A stretch of DNA of 64,000 nt from Granulicella aggregans (GCF_025685565.1 NZ_JAGSYE010000001.1:930001-994000), one strand, 5' to 3'; counted from the first letter of the stretch, positions 41,770-51,743 are shown. Translations and numbers: made by a program. The notes: generated from the letters alone by a model not told the origin.

Positions 41770-43386
41770 TTAGTGGACTGCGCCTTCGGGGGCTCCCTGG
41801 CCGGGGCGGTTCTTGCTGAGCAGAAAGGCGCAGAGGACCATGATGCAGGACATCCAGCAGAGCATGCGGTAGACGTCCATGTAGCCCATGGCTGCGGCCT
41901 GCTGCTGGAGTTGCTGGTAGATGGTGGCGTGGGCCATATTCATGCCGTCCGCGCCTCCGCCAAAGAAGATACCTAGCGAGTGGGACTGCTGAACATACTG
42001 GGGATTGGCGGCCTGCATATGGTTCTGCAGGCGGTTCTGGTGAAACAAAGAGCGATTGGTGACGAGAGCTCCGGTGACGGCGATGAAGATGCTGCCGCCG
42101 ATGTTGCGGGCGAAGTTGATGAGGCCGGAGACCTGGTTGGAGGCCTCTTTGGGTAGGCCAACGTAGGCGGCGTTGGTGATGGAGATGAAGCAGAAGGGGA
42201 TGGGAATCATCTGGATGACGCGGAGCAGGGAGGCTTCGCCGAAGCTCATGTCGAGGGTGATGTGGGTGGAGACGTAGTAGTAGGCGACGGCGAAGAAGGC
42301 GAAGCCGACAGCGGCCAGGTTGCGGGCGGCGAATTTTCCGGTGGCGATGCCGGCGGCGGGCATGACAATGACCAGGGCGATGCCTCCGGCGGTGAGCGCC
42401 ATGCCGGCGTTGGTGGCGGTGTACCCGAGGAGCTGTTGCAGGAATTGGGGCTGAAGGACGGTGCCGGCGTTAAGGACTCCGCCGACGAGCATCATGAGGA
42501 AGCAGCAGATGGCGAAGTTCTTGAACTTGAAGAGCTTGATGTTCATGATGGGGGCTTTGTGTTTCCACTCCCACCAGATGAGTCCGATCATGCCGAAGAC
42601 GAAGAGGGCGGCGAAGGTGCGGATGAAGTTGGAGGCGAACCAGTCGTTCTCTTCACCCTTGTCGAGGGAGATCTGAAGGCCGGCCATGGCGAGGGTGAGG
42701 AGGCCGAGGCCGATGTAGTCGAGGTTGCGGAGGTTCTTGCGGTCGGGCTTGATCCAGGGCGGGTCCTGTACTAAGCGCTGGGTCAAAACCAGCGCCAAAA
42801 TCCCCACCGGGATGTTGATGTAGAAGATCCAGCGCCAGGAGTAGTTGTCGGTGATCCAGCCGCCGATGGTGGGGCCGATGGAGGGCGCGAGGACGGCGAC
42901 GAGGCCATAGAGGGCGAAGGCCTGGCCGCGCTTCTTCTCTTCGAAGGAGTCGGCCATGATGGCCTGGGCCATGGGCTGGAGGCCCCCGCCGCCGATGCCC
43001 TGGAAGACGCGGCAGATGAGCAGGATGGGCAGTGTCGGGGCGATTCCGCAGAGAAAGCTCGACACGGTGAAGATGCAGATGCAGATCATGAAGAAGTTGC
43101 GGCGGCCGACGACCGAGGAGGCCCAGCCTCCGCAGGGCAGGATGATGGCGTTGGCGACGAGATAGCTGGTGAGGACCCAGGTGCCCTGGTCGGTGCTCGC
43201 GCCGAGGTTCCCGGCGATGTGGGGCAGGGCGACGTTGGCGATGGAGGTGTCCAGGACCTCCATGAAGGCAGCGAGGGCAACGGTGGCGGCGATCAGCCAG
43301 GGGTTGGCGATCGGCTTCCAGTTGGCGTGGTTCTGGTCGTCCGGCTTGGACTCCGCGGGTTTTTCGGCTACGGCTGTCTCGGCCAA
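41770..43386 (-). CDS. DHA2-family MFS multidrug exporter (EmrB-like)
   Basis: From TTG 43386, preceded by CAGGAG, it has 538 residues. About 14 membrane helices begin with PWLIAATVALAAFMEVLDTS, the DHA2 motif around the first helix. GLVAVLAPSIGPTIGGWITD is motif C of drug:H+ antiporters; FQGIGGGGLQP is also typical. It exports hydrophobic compounds with proton influx, usually with an EmrA adaptor; none is adjacent. The extra 49 in-frame codons upstream carry no typical start. Confidence 0.93.
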   Translation of the reverse strand: MAETAVAEKPAESKPDDQNHANWKPIANPWLIAATVALAAFMEVLDTSIANVALPHIAGNLGASTDQGTWVLTSYLVANAIILPCGGWASSVVGRRNFFMICICIFTVSSFLCGIAPTLPILLICRVFQGIGGGGLQPMAQAIMADSFEEKKRGQAFALYGLVAVLAPSIGPTIGGWITDNYSWRWIFYINIPVGILALVLTQRLVQDPPWIKPDRKNLRNLDYIGLGLLTLAMAGLQISLDKGEENDWFASNFIRTFAALFVFGMIGLIWWEWKHKAPIMNIKLFKFKNFAICCFLMMLVGGVLNAGTVLQPQFLQQLLGYTATNAGMALTAGGIALVIVMPAAGIATGKFAARNLAAVGFAFFAVAYYYVSTHITLDMSFGEASLLRVIQMIPIPFCFISITNAAYVGLPKEASNQVSGLINFARNIGGSIFIAVTGALVTNRSLFHQNRLQNHMQAANPQYVQQSHSLGIFFGGGADGMNMAHATIYQQLQQQAAAMGYMDVYRMLCWMSCIMVLCAFLLSKNRPGQGAPEGAVH

Positions 43387-43622
43387 AATTCGCTCCTGAG
43401 GATGAATTGCCGGGTGGCTGTCTTGGGTTAGATGCAGGATTTCGGGGTGTGGGGATTCCGGGGTGGAAAGCGTCGAGCGGTTTGGGTGGCCTGAGCTGTA
43501 TCGGGGTTCTTTGCTTCCCACCCCAGCGAGCAAAGGACGCTCGCCGCGGACTCCGGTGCGGCGAAGGAGGGCAACGGTTTATAGAAGGCTGCGGTGAGGG
43601 GGACAAGGCATGGGCGGTTCGA

Positions 43623-43663
43623 TCCCACCCATGGCCAAGTGCGAGCCATGCTTGGGGCACCCG
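43623..43663. repeat. A-family hairpin
   Basis: Arms CCATGGC and GCCATG around AAGTGC with TTGGGGCACCC flank, 22 nt beyond the sedolisin stop. The rest of the ~300-nt spacer shows no recognised feature. Confidence 0.82.
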
Positions 43664-43685
43664 ATCTTGAACTGGTCTTATGGCG

Positions 43686-46600
43686 CTACTGGATGTTGAA
43701 GGCTACAGCGTTGTTGTGGGTGATGCCTCCTGAGGTTGCGGTGACGACTACAGTGTAGGCGCCGGTGGGGGCGTTGGTGGTGGTGGTCGTGGGTGGGGGT
43801 GGCGTGATGGGATTTCCGCCCGAGGAGCCGCCGCAGGCGACGAGCGTGGAGGCAGCGGCTAGAAGGAGCAGGCTGAACAAGGCTCCGGGCAGGCGCTTGC
43901 GGGTTCGCCGCAGAAAGAGGAGGCAGGCGAACGAGAGCGAAAGAACGATCGGGCCGCCTGAGCTCGGAGGTGCGGCTGGATTGGTGGGAGCGGCGAGGGC
44001 GCCGGTGGTGGTCGTGATGAACGCGTTGAGGGTGAGGGTCGCGGTCCCTGTGCCAGTGATGGTGGAGGAGCTGGGGGTGACGGAGCAGGTGATCGCGGTG
44101 GACGGGCTGGCGCAGGCTAGGGTGATGGGAACGGCGACGGTGAAGGGACTCGAGAGCAGGACTGGGAGGGTGGCGGTCTGGCCCGTCTTGACGGTGAGCG
44201 TTGACGCGGCGATAGAGAGGTGGAAGTCGGACGCAGTGACGGTGAGAGGAAGGGCGGCGCTGGTAGACGGCTGGCCGGCGTTGTCGCCGAGGTAGACACC
44301 GACGACCTGGAAGGAGCCGATGGGGAATTCGGTAGCAGGGATGTTGACGGACCCGGAGAGGATGCCGGTCGAAGCGTAGTTTGAGGTGGGCGTTACAGAG
44401 ATACTGCCAAGGAGCGTCCCGTTGGCGAGGATCTGGACAGGGAATACGCCGCTGAAGCCGAGCTGGGGGACGGCATCGGTGACGGTGGCGGTGATGGCGA
44501 TGTTGCCGGAGCTATCAACCGTAGAGGGAGAGACGGTAAGAACGGTCGTGGTGCTCGTGGCACCGGTGGCGGCGAAGGTCAGCGGGTTCTGATAGGTGTA
44601 GGAGGCAGAAGCCCAGTTGGCATCGCCGGCGTAGGTGGTGGTGAGAGCGTACGTTCCGGCAGGAACGGCCGGGAAGGTGACGAAAGCAGTGGCGTTGTTC
44701 GAGGTCTGGTAGTCGTTTGCGACGAGAGCTACCGTCTGGGTGCTGGAGCCGAGGGTGACGGTGACGTTGCCGGTGGGTGGGGTGGTGAAGGCAGCGCCGC
44801 GAAGGAGTACATGAACGACGAGGTTGGAGCCGGCGGTGTAGGCAAAGCCGGTGCCGGAACTTACCTGCTCGAAGGCTTCGGGTACGCCGGAGAGGGCTGG
44901 GGCGCCCTTGACGACGGTGAGGGCCAACGGAGATGAGTTGGAGGCGCTCAAGCTGGGGTCGCCAGAGTACGCGGCGGTAATGGAGTGTGCGCCGACGGCG
45001 AGGTTTTGGGGCGCCCAGGTGGCGACGCCGGTGGCGCTCAGGGGGACGGTGGCGGAGGTAGAGGTGCTGGAGTCAGTGAAGGTGATGGTTCCGGTGGCGG
45101 TGCCGGCGGTGGGGATCCTGGCAGGCGGGCCGGGGGGTGTTGGGTTAGCGGCGCTGGAGGGGGTGGCCTGGAAGTAGAACTGGCTTCCGTAGGGTTCGGT
45201 GGCCAGAGAGACGGTGGGTGGGAGGGTGGTCGATGGTGCCAGCAAGGTGATGATGCCCATGGTGGTGGTGCTGGCTTCGGGGGTGACGGTGAGGGTGACC
45301 GGCGAGGAGGTGCTGGGGGCGAAGTTGGCGTCGCCGCTGTAGTCGGCGGTCAGGGTGTAGGTGCCGCCGGGGAGCGTGGTGAGCGAGGTGGTCGCGGTGC
45401 CATTGACCAGCGGAAGCGTGCCCGGTGTATTCCGGATGGCGGCGGTGGAGGAGGTGAGGACGGTGTTGCCGGTGGGCGTGGCGGAGCCGGAGGTTGGCGC
45501 GACCGTGGTGGTGACCGAGGCGGATGCGCCGTGAACAAACGTGGTGGGCGAGACCTGGAGGCTGGTGGAGGTCGCGGCGGACGGAGCAGAGTTCCAGCTG
45601 GCGAAGAGCTTGCCGGCGTCGATGGAGCCGAGGCCGGTGGCGAGGTCGTATCCGGGGCCGGCGGGGTAGAGGCCGAAGGATTCGACAAAGAAGGTAGGTT
45701 CCGATGCGACGGGATTGGCGCAGAGCGGACCCGCTTCGCAGAGGACGTCGTTGGTGCCGACGGTGATGTCGTGGAAGAGGGTGGGATCTTTGCGGGCGAG
45801 GGCGTAGAGGTTGAAGTTCGCCTGTCCCTGGCGGCCGTACTTCTGATCGATCAGGGCCATGACGCCGGCCATGGCGGGGGACGAGGCGGAGGTGCCGCCG
45901 ACGAGGAAGACGTGGTAGTTGCCTGTCGAGGACGGAGTGCAGTCGTTGGGGTCGGCGCAGATAGTCCAGGCGGTGTGGTTTGGGCCGTTGGCGGCGAATA
46001 GAGAGACGTCGGGGAGGTCGCGGGCCTGGTCGTTGGGGACGCCGGTTGCGGACTGCCAGGCCGGCTTGGGGTAACCGGAGGCGCAAGTGGATGTCGGCGA
46101 AGTGGTGGAGTCGGTGACGGTGGTGCAGTTGCTTACTCCGCCACCGCCGGCGGCCGAGGGGACGGTGAACTCGGTGTAGCTGAAGGGGACGACGTTGAGG
46201 CCGAAGGCGTTGTCCCAGGGCTGCTCAGGGAGCGGGGCTTTGAGGGAGCCATTGGAGGTGTCGTTGGTGGCGTTCCAAAGGGTGGCGATGCTGGAGCCGC
46301 CGGTGGCGTAGTCGGAGTAGTAGAAGTCGGTGCCGCCGACGGCGACGTTCCAGGGGGTGGAGGCGATGCCGTTGACGGAGAGCGTGTTGACGGCGCTCAG
46401 TCCGCCGTTGGAGCTGGTTTGGACGAGGGTGCAGGTGGTGGGGCCCGTGTCTCCGCTGGAGACGAAGACGGTCTGGCCCTGGGCGGCAGCCTGCTCCCAC
46501 AGGGCGTTCCAGAACTGGTTTCCGGCGGTGCCGATCTGCTGTTCGCAGCCCCCGTAGCTGATGCTGAGGACGGATGCCTGATTGTCCTCGACGGCGCGGA

Positions 46601-47633
46601 GGGCTGCGACTTCGAGCGAGCTTTGCAGCGGCTGGGTGCCGGCGATGTAGAGGTTTACCGTGGCGGCGGGAGCGATGGCACCGCTGACTTCGACGTCGAG
46701 GAAGGCTTCGACGTTGGGGGAGAGCGGGTCGCCGGGGTCGGTGCCATCGACGATGACCTGGGTGTGGTCGCCGGGGAGGTTGAAGAGCTTGCGGTAGGCA
46801 TCGACGAGGGCGAGGTTGATGTTGCTGGTGCCGATGATGCCTATGGTCTGGCCAGCGCCGGTCGTGCCTCCCGCGTAGATGGGAGCGAGGTTGTACTGGG
46901 TGGCGAAGTCCTCGGGCGCGAGGGCGTAGAAGGGCTGGTTGTTCGAGGTGAGGGTCTGGTCGGGACTTTCAGTAGAGGCGATAGCGGTGGCGCGGTGGGT
47001 CTCGCGTGACCAGGTGGCGGCCCCTACGGGGGCGGCGTAGCTGTCGAGCTGGAGGTTGTTGATGGGAGCGATGCTGGCTACGCGGGAGCGGATGGCGTCG
47101 GGGAGGGAGATCGCCTGAGTGTTGGCGTAGAAGGTCTTGGTGGCGCTGTTGGTTGGGACGGCGAAGTTGTGGATGGGGGTGTGGAGGGTTTCGGTGATCT
47201 GGGCGGCGGTGCCGGAGAACTCGACGGTGGTGCCGTTGAGGGCGACGCGGTTGACGGTGAGGCCGTGGGAGTGGAGCCACGCTGTGACGGTAGCGGTGTC
47301 TTCCGGGAGAGCGCCGAAGCGATCGCCGAACTGGCTGGGGGTGAGCCACTGATGGAAGCCTGGGGACGCTGGAGAGTGGGCGTCGCGGAGGAACTGCTGG
47401 AGGGCCTGCTCGCGGGCGGCGGGGCGGGCGAGGGTGAGGATGAGGCGGTTCAGTGGGAGGTCTGAGGCGACGGGGCCCTGGTCGAACTTCGCAAGGGCGA
47501 GCGGGTGGACGGAGCCGGGGAGGGTGGTGCGGTGGGACTCGTCCATCTTTACGGAAGACTGGGCCGGGGATTTGTGTGCGATGGAGGCAGAGAGGACGAG
47601 AAGGCAGAAGAGCCAGGGACGCAGATGCCGCAT
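43686..47633 (-). CDS. Secreted sedolisin (S53, kumamolisin-like) with Ig-like repeats
   Basis: From ATG 47633, preceded by GGAG, it has 1315 residues. Order: signal peptide (LFCLLVLSASIAHKSPA); activation prodomain (about 45-195; LTPSQFGDRFGALPEDTATV); S53 catalytic domain (about 245-690) with the Glu/Asp pair in VEAFLDVEVSGAIAP and the nucleophile Ser in GGTSASSPAMAGVMALI; then several Ig-like beta repeats (LTVTPEAS, GNVTVTLGSS, PLTVTASD). It ends with hydrophobic LVLSLSFACLL-type and LLLLAAASTLVACGG segments and a short extracellular tail. It is an acid-active serine-carboxyl peptidase by family. It is transcribed alone. Confidence 0.92.
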   Translation of the reverse strand: MRHLRPWLFCLLVLSASIAHKSPAQSSVKMDESHRTTLPGSVHPLALAKFDQGPVASDLPLNRLILTLARPAAREQALQQFLRDAHSPASPGFHQWLTPSQFGDRFGALPEDTATVTAWLHSHGLTVNRVALNGTTVEFSGTAAQITETLHTPIHNFAVPTNSATKTFYANTQAISLPDAIRSRVASIAPINNLQLDSYAAPVGAATWSRETHRATAIASTESPDQTLTSNNQPFYALAPEDFATQYNLAPIYAGGTTGAGQTIGIIGTSNINLALVDAYRKLFNLPGDHTQVIVDGTDPGDPLSPNVEAFLDVEVSGAIAPAATVNLYIAGTQPLQSSLEVAALRAVEDNQASVLSISYGGCEQQIGTAGNQFWNALWEQAAAQGQTVFVSSGDTGPTTCTLVQTSSNGGLSAVNTLSVNGIASTPWNVAVGGTDFYYSDYATGGSSIATLWNATNDTSNGSLKAPLPEQPWDNAFGLNVVPFSYTEFTVPSAAGGGGVSNCTTVTDSTTSPTSTCASGYPKPAWQSATGVPNDQARDLPDVSLFAANGPNHTAWTICADPNDCTPSSTGNYHVFLVGGTSASSPAMAGVMALIDQKYGRQGQANFNLYALARKDPTLFHDITVGTNDVLCEAGPLCANPVASEPTFFVESFGLYPAGPGYDLATGLGSIDAGKLFASWNSAPSAATSTSLQVSPTTFVHGASASVTTTVAPTSGSATPTGNTVLTSSTAAIRNTPGTLPLVNGTATTSLTTLPGGTYTLTADYSGDANFAPSTSSPVTLTVTPEASTTTMGIITLLAPSTTLPPTVSLATEPYGSQFYFQATPSSAANPTPPGPPARIPTAGTATGTITFTDSSTSTSATVPLSATGVATWAPQNLAVGAHSITAAYSGDPSLSASNSSPLALTVVKGAPALSGVPEAFEQVSSGTGFAYTAGSNLVVHVLLRGAAFTTPPTGNVTVTLGSSTQTVALVANDYQTSNNATAFVTFPAVPAGTYALTTTYAGDANWASASYTYQNPLTFAATGATSTTTVLTVSPSTVDSSGNIAITATVTDAVPQLGFSGVFPVQILANGTLLGSISVTPTSNYASTGILSGSVNIPATEFPIGSFQVVGVYLGDNAGQPSTSAALPLTVTASDFHLSIAASTLTVKTGQTATLPVLLSSPFTVAVPITLACASPSTAITCSVTPSSSTITGTGTATLTLNAFITTTTGALAAPTNPAAPPSSGGPIVLSLSFACLLFLRRTRKRLPGALFSLLLLAAASTLVACGGSSGGNPITPPPPTTTTTNAPTGAYTVVVTATSGGITHNNAVAFNIQ

Positions 47634-47774
47634 TGAATTTCTCCGTGAGCGGGAATGGGACGAGGCTACATGAGGAAGCGATGGAGTGGGATGAATTTTG
47701 TTCAGTTGGTGGGGTGGATGGGTATTGTGGCGGCGCGGTGGTCGGGGAGGGAGAGAACAAGCAACGGCAAAGGC

Positions 47775-47874
47775 CAATGCGGGGGTCTCTCCACTGCGCA
47801 TCGCGATAAGGCTGCGATGCTTCGGTCGAGATGACCTATTTGGGGGGGGCAAAACACTGCGGTCGAGATCACGT
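47775..47874. repeat. Long B element plus partial B
   Basis: B at 47775-47836 with hairpin GCATCGC/GCGATGC around GATAAGGCT; a partial B end (CACTGCGGTCGAGATCACG) at 47855-47874. Confidence 0.87.
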
Positions 47875-47896
47875 ATTTTTCGGGCGAGATTCCCAT

Positions 47897-47952
47897 TTAT
47901 CTACTAAAAACTTAGTTGACAAATGGTGAGGGCGGGAGTCTTATCTACGAAA
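47897..47952 (+). promoter_or_regulatory. BlaI-M56 operon promoter with candidate BlaI operators
   Basis: TTGACA (47916-47921), 17-nt spacer, TCTTAT (47939-47944). An inverted repeat ACTAA/TTAGT (47903-47916) abuts the -35. The direct repeat TTATCTACKAAA occurs at 47897-47908 and 47941-47952, flanking the promoter. These are candidate sites for autorepression. Confidence 0.6.
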
Positions 47953-47972
47953 GGATTAGGAGGTTGTGGGCA

Positions 47973-48392
47973 ATGACACTGAGTAAGAGTAAGGCGAACC
48001 AGACGCTGACTCCGCTGGAGCTGGAGATCATGCAGGTGTTGTGGGAGCTGGGGCCGTGCACGGTGTCGGAGGTGCAGCCGAAGCTCAAGGGCGAGCTGGC
48101 CTATACGACGGTGCAGACCATGTTGAATGTGCTGCTGAAGAAGGCGAAGGTGAAGCGTGTGCAGGAGGGCCGGGCGTTCCGGTATCGGGCGGTGGTGAGC
48201 CGGGAGCGGGCCTTTGGCGGGGCTTTGAACGACCTGGTGAAGCGGATGTTTGGGGGGTCGAGCGAGGCGCTGCTGATGGCGATGGTGGATACGCGGCAGA
48301 TCTCCGCCGCAGAGCTGGAGCGGGTGGCGAAGAGGCTGGCGGAGATGGAGCGGGACGGGCCCAAGCCGAGTGAGTTGAAGGAGGCGCGATGA
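47973..48392 (+). CDS. BlaI/MecI-family transcriptional repressor
   Basis: 139 residues from an ATG with TTAGGAGG upstream. The winged-helix N-domain shows LTPLELEIMQVLWELGPCTV, LAYTTVQTMLNVLLKK and VKRVQEGRAFRYRAVVS, as in BlaI. The C-terminal helices dimerise in the family. Its stop overlaps the start of an M56 peptidase gene, so it probably represses this operon until cleaved by the peptidase. Confidence 0.95.
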   Translation: MTLSKSKANQTLTPLELEIMQVLWELGPCTVSEVQPKLKGELAYTTVQTMLNVLLKKAKVKRVQEGRAFRYRAVVSRERAFGGALNDLVKRMFGGSSEALLMAMVDTRQISAAELERVAKRLAEMERDGPKPSELKEAR

Positions 48393-50215
48393 CGGAGCAG
48401 GCGGTGGTCGAGTACGTGACGAACTGTGCGTGGCAGATTCCGCTGCTGGCCGCGGGAGCATGGGTGATGGTGAAGGTGGCAAGGCCCGCATTGCGGACGG
48501 AGCACTGGCTGTGGGTGGCGGTGCTGGCGATGGCGGTGGTGCTGCCGATGCGCGGTGTGGAGCGGCGGGACGGTGTCGCCGAGGTGAGGTTGAGGGAGGA
48601 GCGTCGCGATGCTGTGCTTCTGCTTCCGGTAGATGGGAGCAATGTCCGAAGTGGCGGAGATGCGGCGGAGGTGAGGGAGCGGGTGGCGGCGATGAGCTCC
48701 AGCCTGAATGCCGGGCTGCGGACGTTTCAGTTGCAGATGAGCGTTAGGGCTACGCACTGGTTTATTGGGCTGTATGTCGCGGCGATGTTGTTTGCGGGGG
48801 TGCGGCTGCTTGGGGCCTGGAGACGGGCGCGGCGGTTGGTGCGGGAGTCGCGGGAGATTGGGCTGAGTGCGGCGGGGATGCGGAGCTTGCAGGACGTGGC
48901 GGAACGGATGGGGGTTGGGGTTCCGGAGATCCGCGAGTCGGACAGGATCGCGGGGCCGATGGTGGTGGGTGCGTTGCGGCCGGTGCTGTTGTTGCCTGAG
49001 GGAGCGCAGGAGTATGGCGAGGAAGAGTTGCGGGCGGCGATATGTCACGAGATGGCGCATGTGAAGCGCAGGGATTACCTGGTGAATTTGCTTTGCGAGG
49101 CGGTGATGGTGCCGGTGAGCTGGCATCCGGTGGCGAACGCGGTGGAGAGGCGGATTCAACAGACGAGGGAGATGGTCTGCGATGAGATGGCGGCCGGGGA
49201 GATGGAGTCGGGCGAAAGGTATGCGCGGTGCCTGGTGTCGGTGACGCGGAAGATTATGGAGCGGCCGGTGGCTTATGAACGGACGCAGGCAGTGGGGTTT
49301 TCCGACAGGAACACGCTGGAGGAGAGAGTGATGCGGCTGACGGGTGAGGGCGAGGCGATGACGGGACGGTCGAAGACGATGCGTGTGGTTTGCGGTGGCG
49401 TGGCTTTGGCTGCGGTGGTGGGAGTTGCGGCTACGTTCCATGTGAAGCCGGCGTTCGGTGCGGAGGCTACGGGGCAGAGCTCGGCTGCGGTGACGGCTGC
49501 GGGGAGCGATAAGACGGCTGGTGCTTTGCAGGCGCAGCCGGTGAAGCCTTCGGCTCAGCTTGTGGGTGATCGAGCGGTGGGGCGGTCAGAGGCTCCGGTG
49601 GCGATCGCTCGTGGTAAGCATGCGACGTTGACGGCGGAGCCGGGGGAGTATGTGCATCGGTGGAAGAGCCATGATGGCGAGACGTTTGCGATGGTGAACC
49701 ATGAGGCGGCCGAGCCGAATGAAGAAGAGCAGCAGGCAGTGGAGGAGAAGCTCCAGGATGTGCGGGCCGGTGCGGATGCGACGGTGCTGAGGCTGGATAT
49801 GCCGGTGATCAAGCTCGATATGAAGCAGCTCCAGATCGATAAGGTGCAGATCGAGAAGGCGCAGCGGTTGATAAATGATCCAGCGATGAAGAAGCAGATC
49901 GCGGAGTTGAAGATCAATCCGCCGAATATTGACTTGTCGAATATAAATCTGGAGTTGCAGTTGCAGTGGCAGTCGGCGCGAGATGCGATGAACGATGCGC
50001 AGGTGCGGGGGCTGCTTGACTCCAATACGAAGGTGATGAACGAGGCGCAGATCGACGCCGAGATCGCGAAGGGAATGAAAGGGCACGAGGCGGCGATGGC
50101 GAAGCTGCAGAAGGAGATGGATTCGGGCGAGTTGAAGGCGAAGCTGGAGGCGGCGCAGAGGCTGCTGGACGAGGTGCAGAAGAAGATGGATGCGATGGAG
50201 AAAAAGAAGCAGTAG
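48389..50215 (+). CDS. M56-family (BlaR1-like) membrane metallopeptidase with coiled-coil tail
   Basis: The 608-residue protein has N-terminal membrane helices and a peptidase domain with the zinc motif HEMAH near 219-223 (AAICHEMAHVKRRDYLVNLL). A later helix (VVCGGVALAAVVGVAATFHV, about 331-350) places the C-terminal ~250 residues outside the membrane. There, instead of a penicillin-binding sensor domain, is a Lys/Gln/Asp-rich helical region (LDMPVIKLDMKQLQIDKVQ, ending in VQKKMDAMEKKKQ). It likely senses an envelope signal and cleaves the BlaI-like repressor. It overlaps the repressor gene by 4 nt. Confidence 0.92.
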   Translation: MTEQAVVEYVTNCAWQIPLLAAGAWVMVKVARPALRTEHWLWVAVLAMAVVLPMRGVERRDGVAEVRLREERRDAVLLLPVDGSNVRSGGDAAEVRERVAAMSSSLNAGLRTFQLQMSVRATHWFIGLYVAAMLFAGVRLLGAWRRARRLVRESREIGLSAAGMRSLQDVAERMGVGVPEIRESDRIAGPMVVGALRPVLLLPEGAQEYGEEELRAAICHEMAHVKRRDYLVNLLCEAVMVPVSWHPVANAVERRIQQTREMVCDEMAAGEMESGERYARCLVSVTRKIMERPVAYERTQAVGFSDRNTLEERVMRLTGEGEAMTGRSKTMRVVCGGVALAAVVGVAATFHVKPAFGAEATGQSSAAVTAAGSDKTAGALQAQPVKPSAQLVGDRAVGRSEAPVAIARGKHATLTAEPGEYVHRWKSHDGETFAMVNHEAAEPNEEEQQAVEEKLQDVRAGADATVLRLDMPVIKLDMKQLQIDKVQIEKAQRLINDPAMKKQIAELKINPPNIDLSNINLELQLQWQSARDAMNDAQVRGLLDSNTKVMNEAQIDAEIAKGMKGHEAAMAKLQKEMDSGELKAKLEAAQRLLDEVQKKMDAMEKKKQ

Positions 50216-50256
50216 GGTGGCGGGTGTTTCGGCTTTGGGGAGGTGTTTTGGCTGCA

Positions 50257-50393
50257 TGCCACGCATTGCCAAAATGCGAGCCATGGGTGGGGTGGGTGGG
50301 GTGCCCAAGTTCGCGCGGCTGCGGGCGAAATGCGAGGGTCTCTCCACTGCGCGACGGACGTTGAAACTGTCCGTCGCTTCGGTCGAGATGACG
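50257..50393. repeat. Degenerate A element and long B element
   Basis: A degenerate A copy (ATTGCC...GCGAGCCATGGGTGGGG) at 50257-50310 and B at 50328-50393 with the perfect hairpin CGACGGAC/GTCCGTCG around GTTGAAACT. It lies between convergent genes. Confidence 0.85.
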
Positions 50394-50411
50394 CTTCTGT
50401 TGGGGATGTGT

Positions 50412-51743
50412 CTATGGGAGACTTGCCGGTGTCAGGCCGAGGATATCTGCGGTGAATTTCGCGGAGATGCGGGCATTGAATGAGATTTCGGTAAGCTGAT
50501 TGCCGGCGAAGTCACGATAGGTGGATTGGCCGGGGCCGGCAACGGTGACGAACTCGATTGATTGTGGAGCGTCGGGGATGCGGGCGCCGAACCAGTGGGG
50601 ATCTTCGCGCTGGATCCAGGTGACGAGGGCGAGAACGGAGCCGGGTTGGTAGGTGGGTGAGGCGGAGGGGGAGTTAATGGAGTGGACGGCGGCCTCGTTG
50701 CCGAAGAGGGTCGCGGTGGTGTGGGTTTTGGGATCGACGTACATGGTGATGGGTGTCCAGCCTAGAGGCTGATAAGGGAGGCTGGCGGGCAGGGCGGCGG
50801 CGTGGTTGTTGACGGCTTCCTGACGGTCGACTTTGGCGGTGGTGATGGGAAGGGTGTAGACGTAGTCGTCGCCTTTGACGGGGAGATGGCAGGTGGTGCA
50901 TTCGTTGACGAACTTGGCGTCTTTGCCGTAGGGCTTGAGGTCGAGGCCGCGCCAGCGTCCCCAGCCCCAGCCTTCGACGGCTTTATACTTCGCGGCGTCT
51001 TTGACCATGAGCTCGACCTGGATGAACTTGCCGGGATGGATGAGGCCATCGGCGCCGAGCTGCTGCTGCCAGGCGATCTTGGCGAGGCGTGAGCCGTCGG
51101 GCCAGGGGGTGATATTGCCGGACTGGGCGGCTTTGAAGGCGATGTCGTTGCCGAGGATGAAGCGGAAGGTGTTGTTGTCGCCGCGGTCGGTGGTGGCGAT
51201 GACCTTCCAGCCTTCGAAGGTGGGATCGAAGGCGAGGCCGTTCCATTCGGGCGGAACTTCGGAGAGGGGAATGGGAGCGGTGGACGTAGGAGTTGCCGCC
51301 GAAGATGGCGCAGGCGGCGTGCTCCATGGCGCTAAATAGGCCTTCAGTGTCGCGAGGTCTTCGGGAGTGACTTTGGCGTCGGGGTGGAGCGCGGTGAACT
51401 GCGGGAGGGGCATGGCTCCGAGCTGGATCATGTTTACGGCTTCGAAGAGCGTGGCGCGCTGGGCGGCGGCGGGCTTGGTGCCGAGGGTGGAGAAGTTGAG
51501 GTGCTCGCGGGCGGTGAGGATGTCGTGGCGGACGAGCCAGTAGCCGGGGACGATCTGGTCGAACCAGGCGAGGCGGCGCTCATTGGAGTGGCAGGCGTAG
51601 CAGTCCTTTTCGAGGATGTGTCTGATCTCGGGCGGGGCCTGAAGCTCGGCGGTGGCGGCCGGGGCGGGGATTCCGGGGCGGATGGCCTGGAGGACAAGGA
51701 AGAACACTATTCCGACTGCCGCGAGCCTTGCGAGGGATTTCAT
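50412..51743 (-). CDS. Secreted di-haem cytochrome P460-like protein
   Basis: The 443-residue protein has an N-terminal membrane/signal helix (AAVGIVFFLVLQAI). A haem-binding domain with CYACH (Cys48, Cys51, His52) follows, with sequence like EIRHILEKDCYACHSNERR. A cytochrome P460-like domain (about 175-330) contains the second haem motif CTTCH near 281. A C-terminal beta region ends the protein. It should be a periplasmic electron carrier or oxidoreductase; partners are not encoded nearby. It is transcribed alone from ATG 51743. Confidence 0.87.
   Translation of the reverse strand: MKSLARLAAVGIVFFLVLQAIRPGIPAPAATAELQAPPEIRHILEKDCYACHSNERRLAWFDQIVPGYWLVRHDILTAREHLNFSTLGTKPAAAQRATLFEAVNMIQLGAMPLPQFTALHPDAKVTPEDLATLKAYLAPWSTPPAPSSAATPTSTAPIPLSEVPPEWNGLAFDPTFEGWKVIATTDRGDNNTFRFILGNDIAFKAAQSGNITPWPDGSRLAKIAWQQQLGADGLIHPGKFIQVELMVKDAAKYKAVEGWGWGRWRGLDLKPYGKDAKFVNECTTCHLPVKGDDYVYTLPITTAKVDRQEAVNNHAAALPASLPYQPLGWTPITMYVDPKTHTTATLFGNEAAVHSINSPSASPTYQPGSVLALVTWIQREDPHWFGARIPDAPQSIEFVTVAGPGQSTYRDFAGNQLTEISFNARISAKFTADILGLTPASLP

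Noticed and set aside
42653..43660. 335-codon minus frame overlapping the DHA2 exporter in another frame
   Set aside because: Pro/Arg/His-rich shadow frame; the exporter frame carries all membrane motifs.
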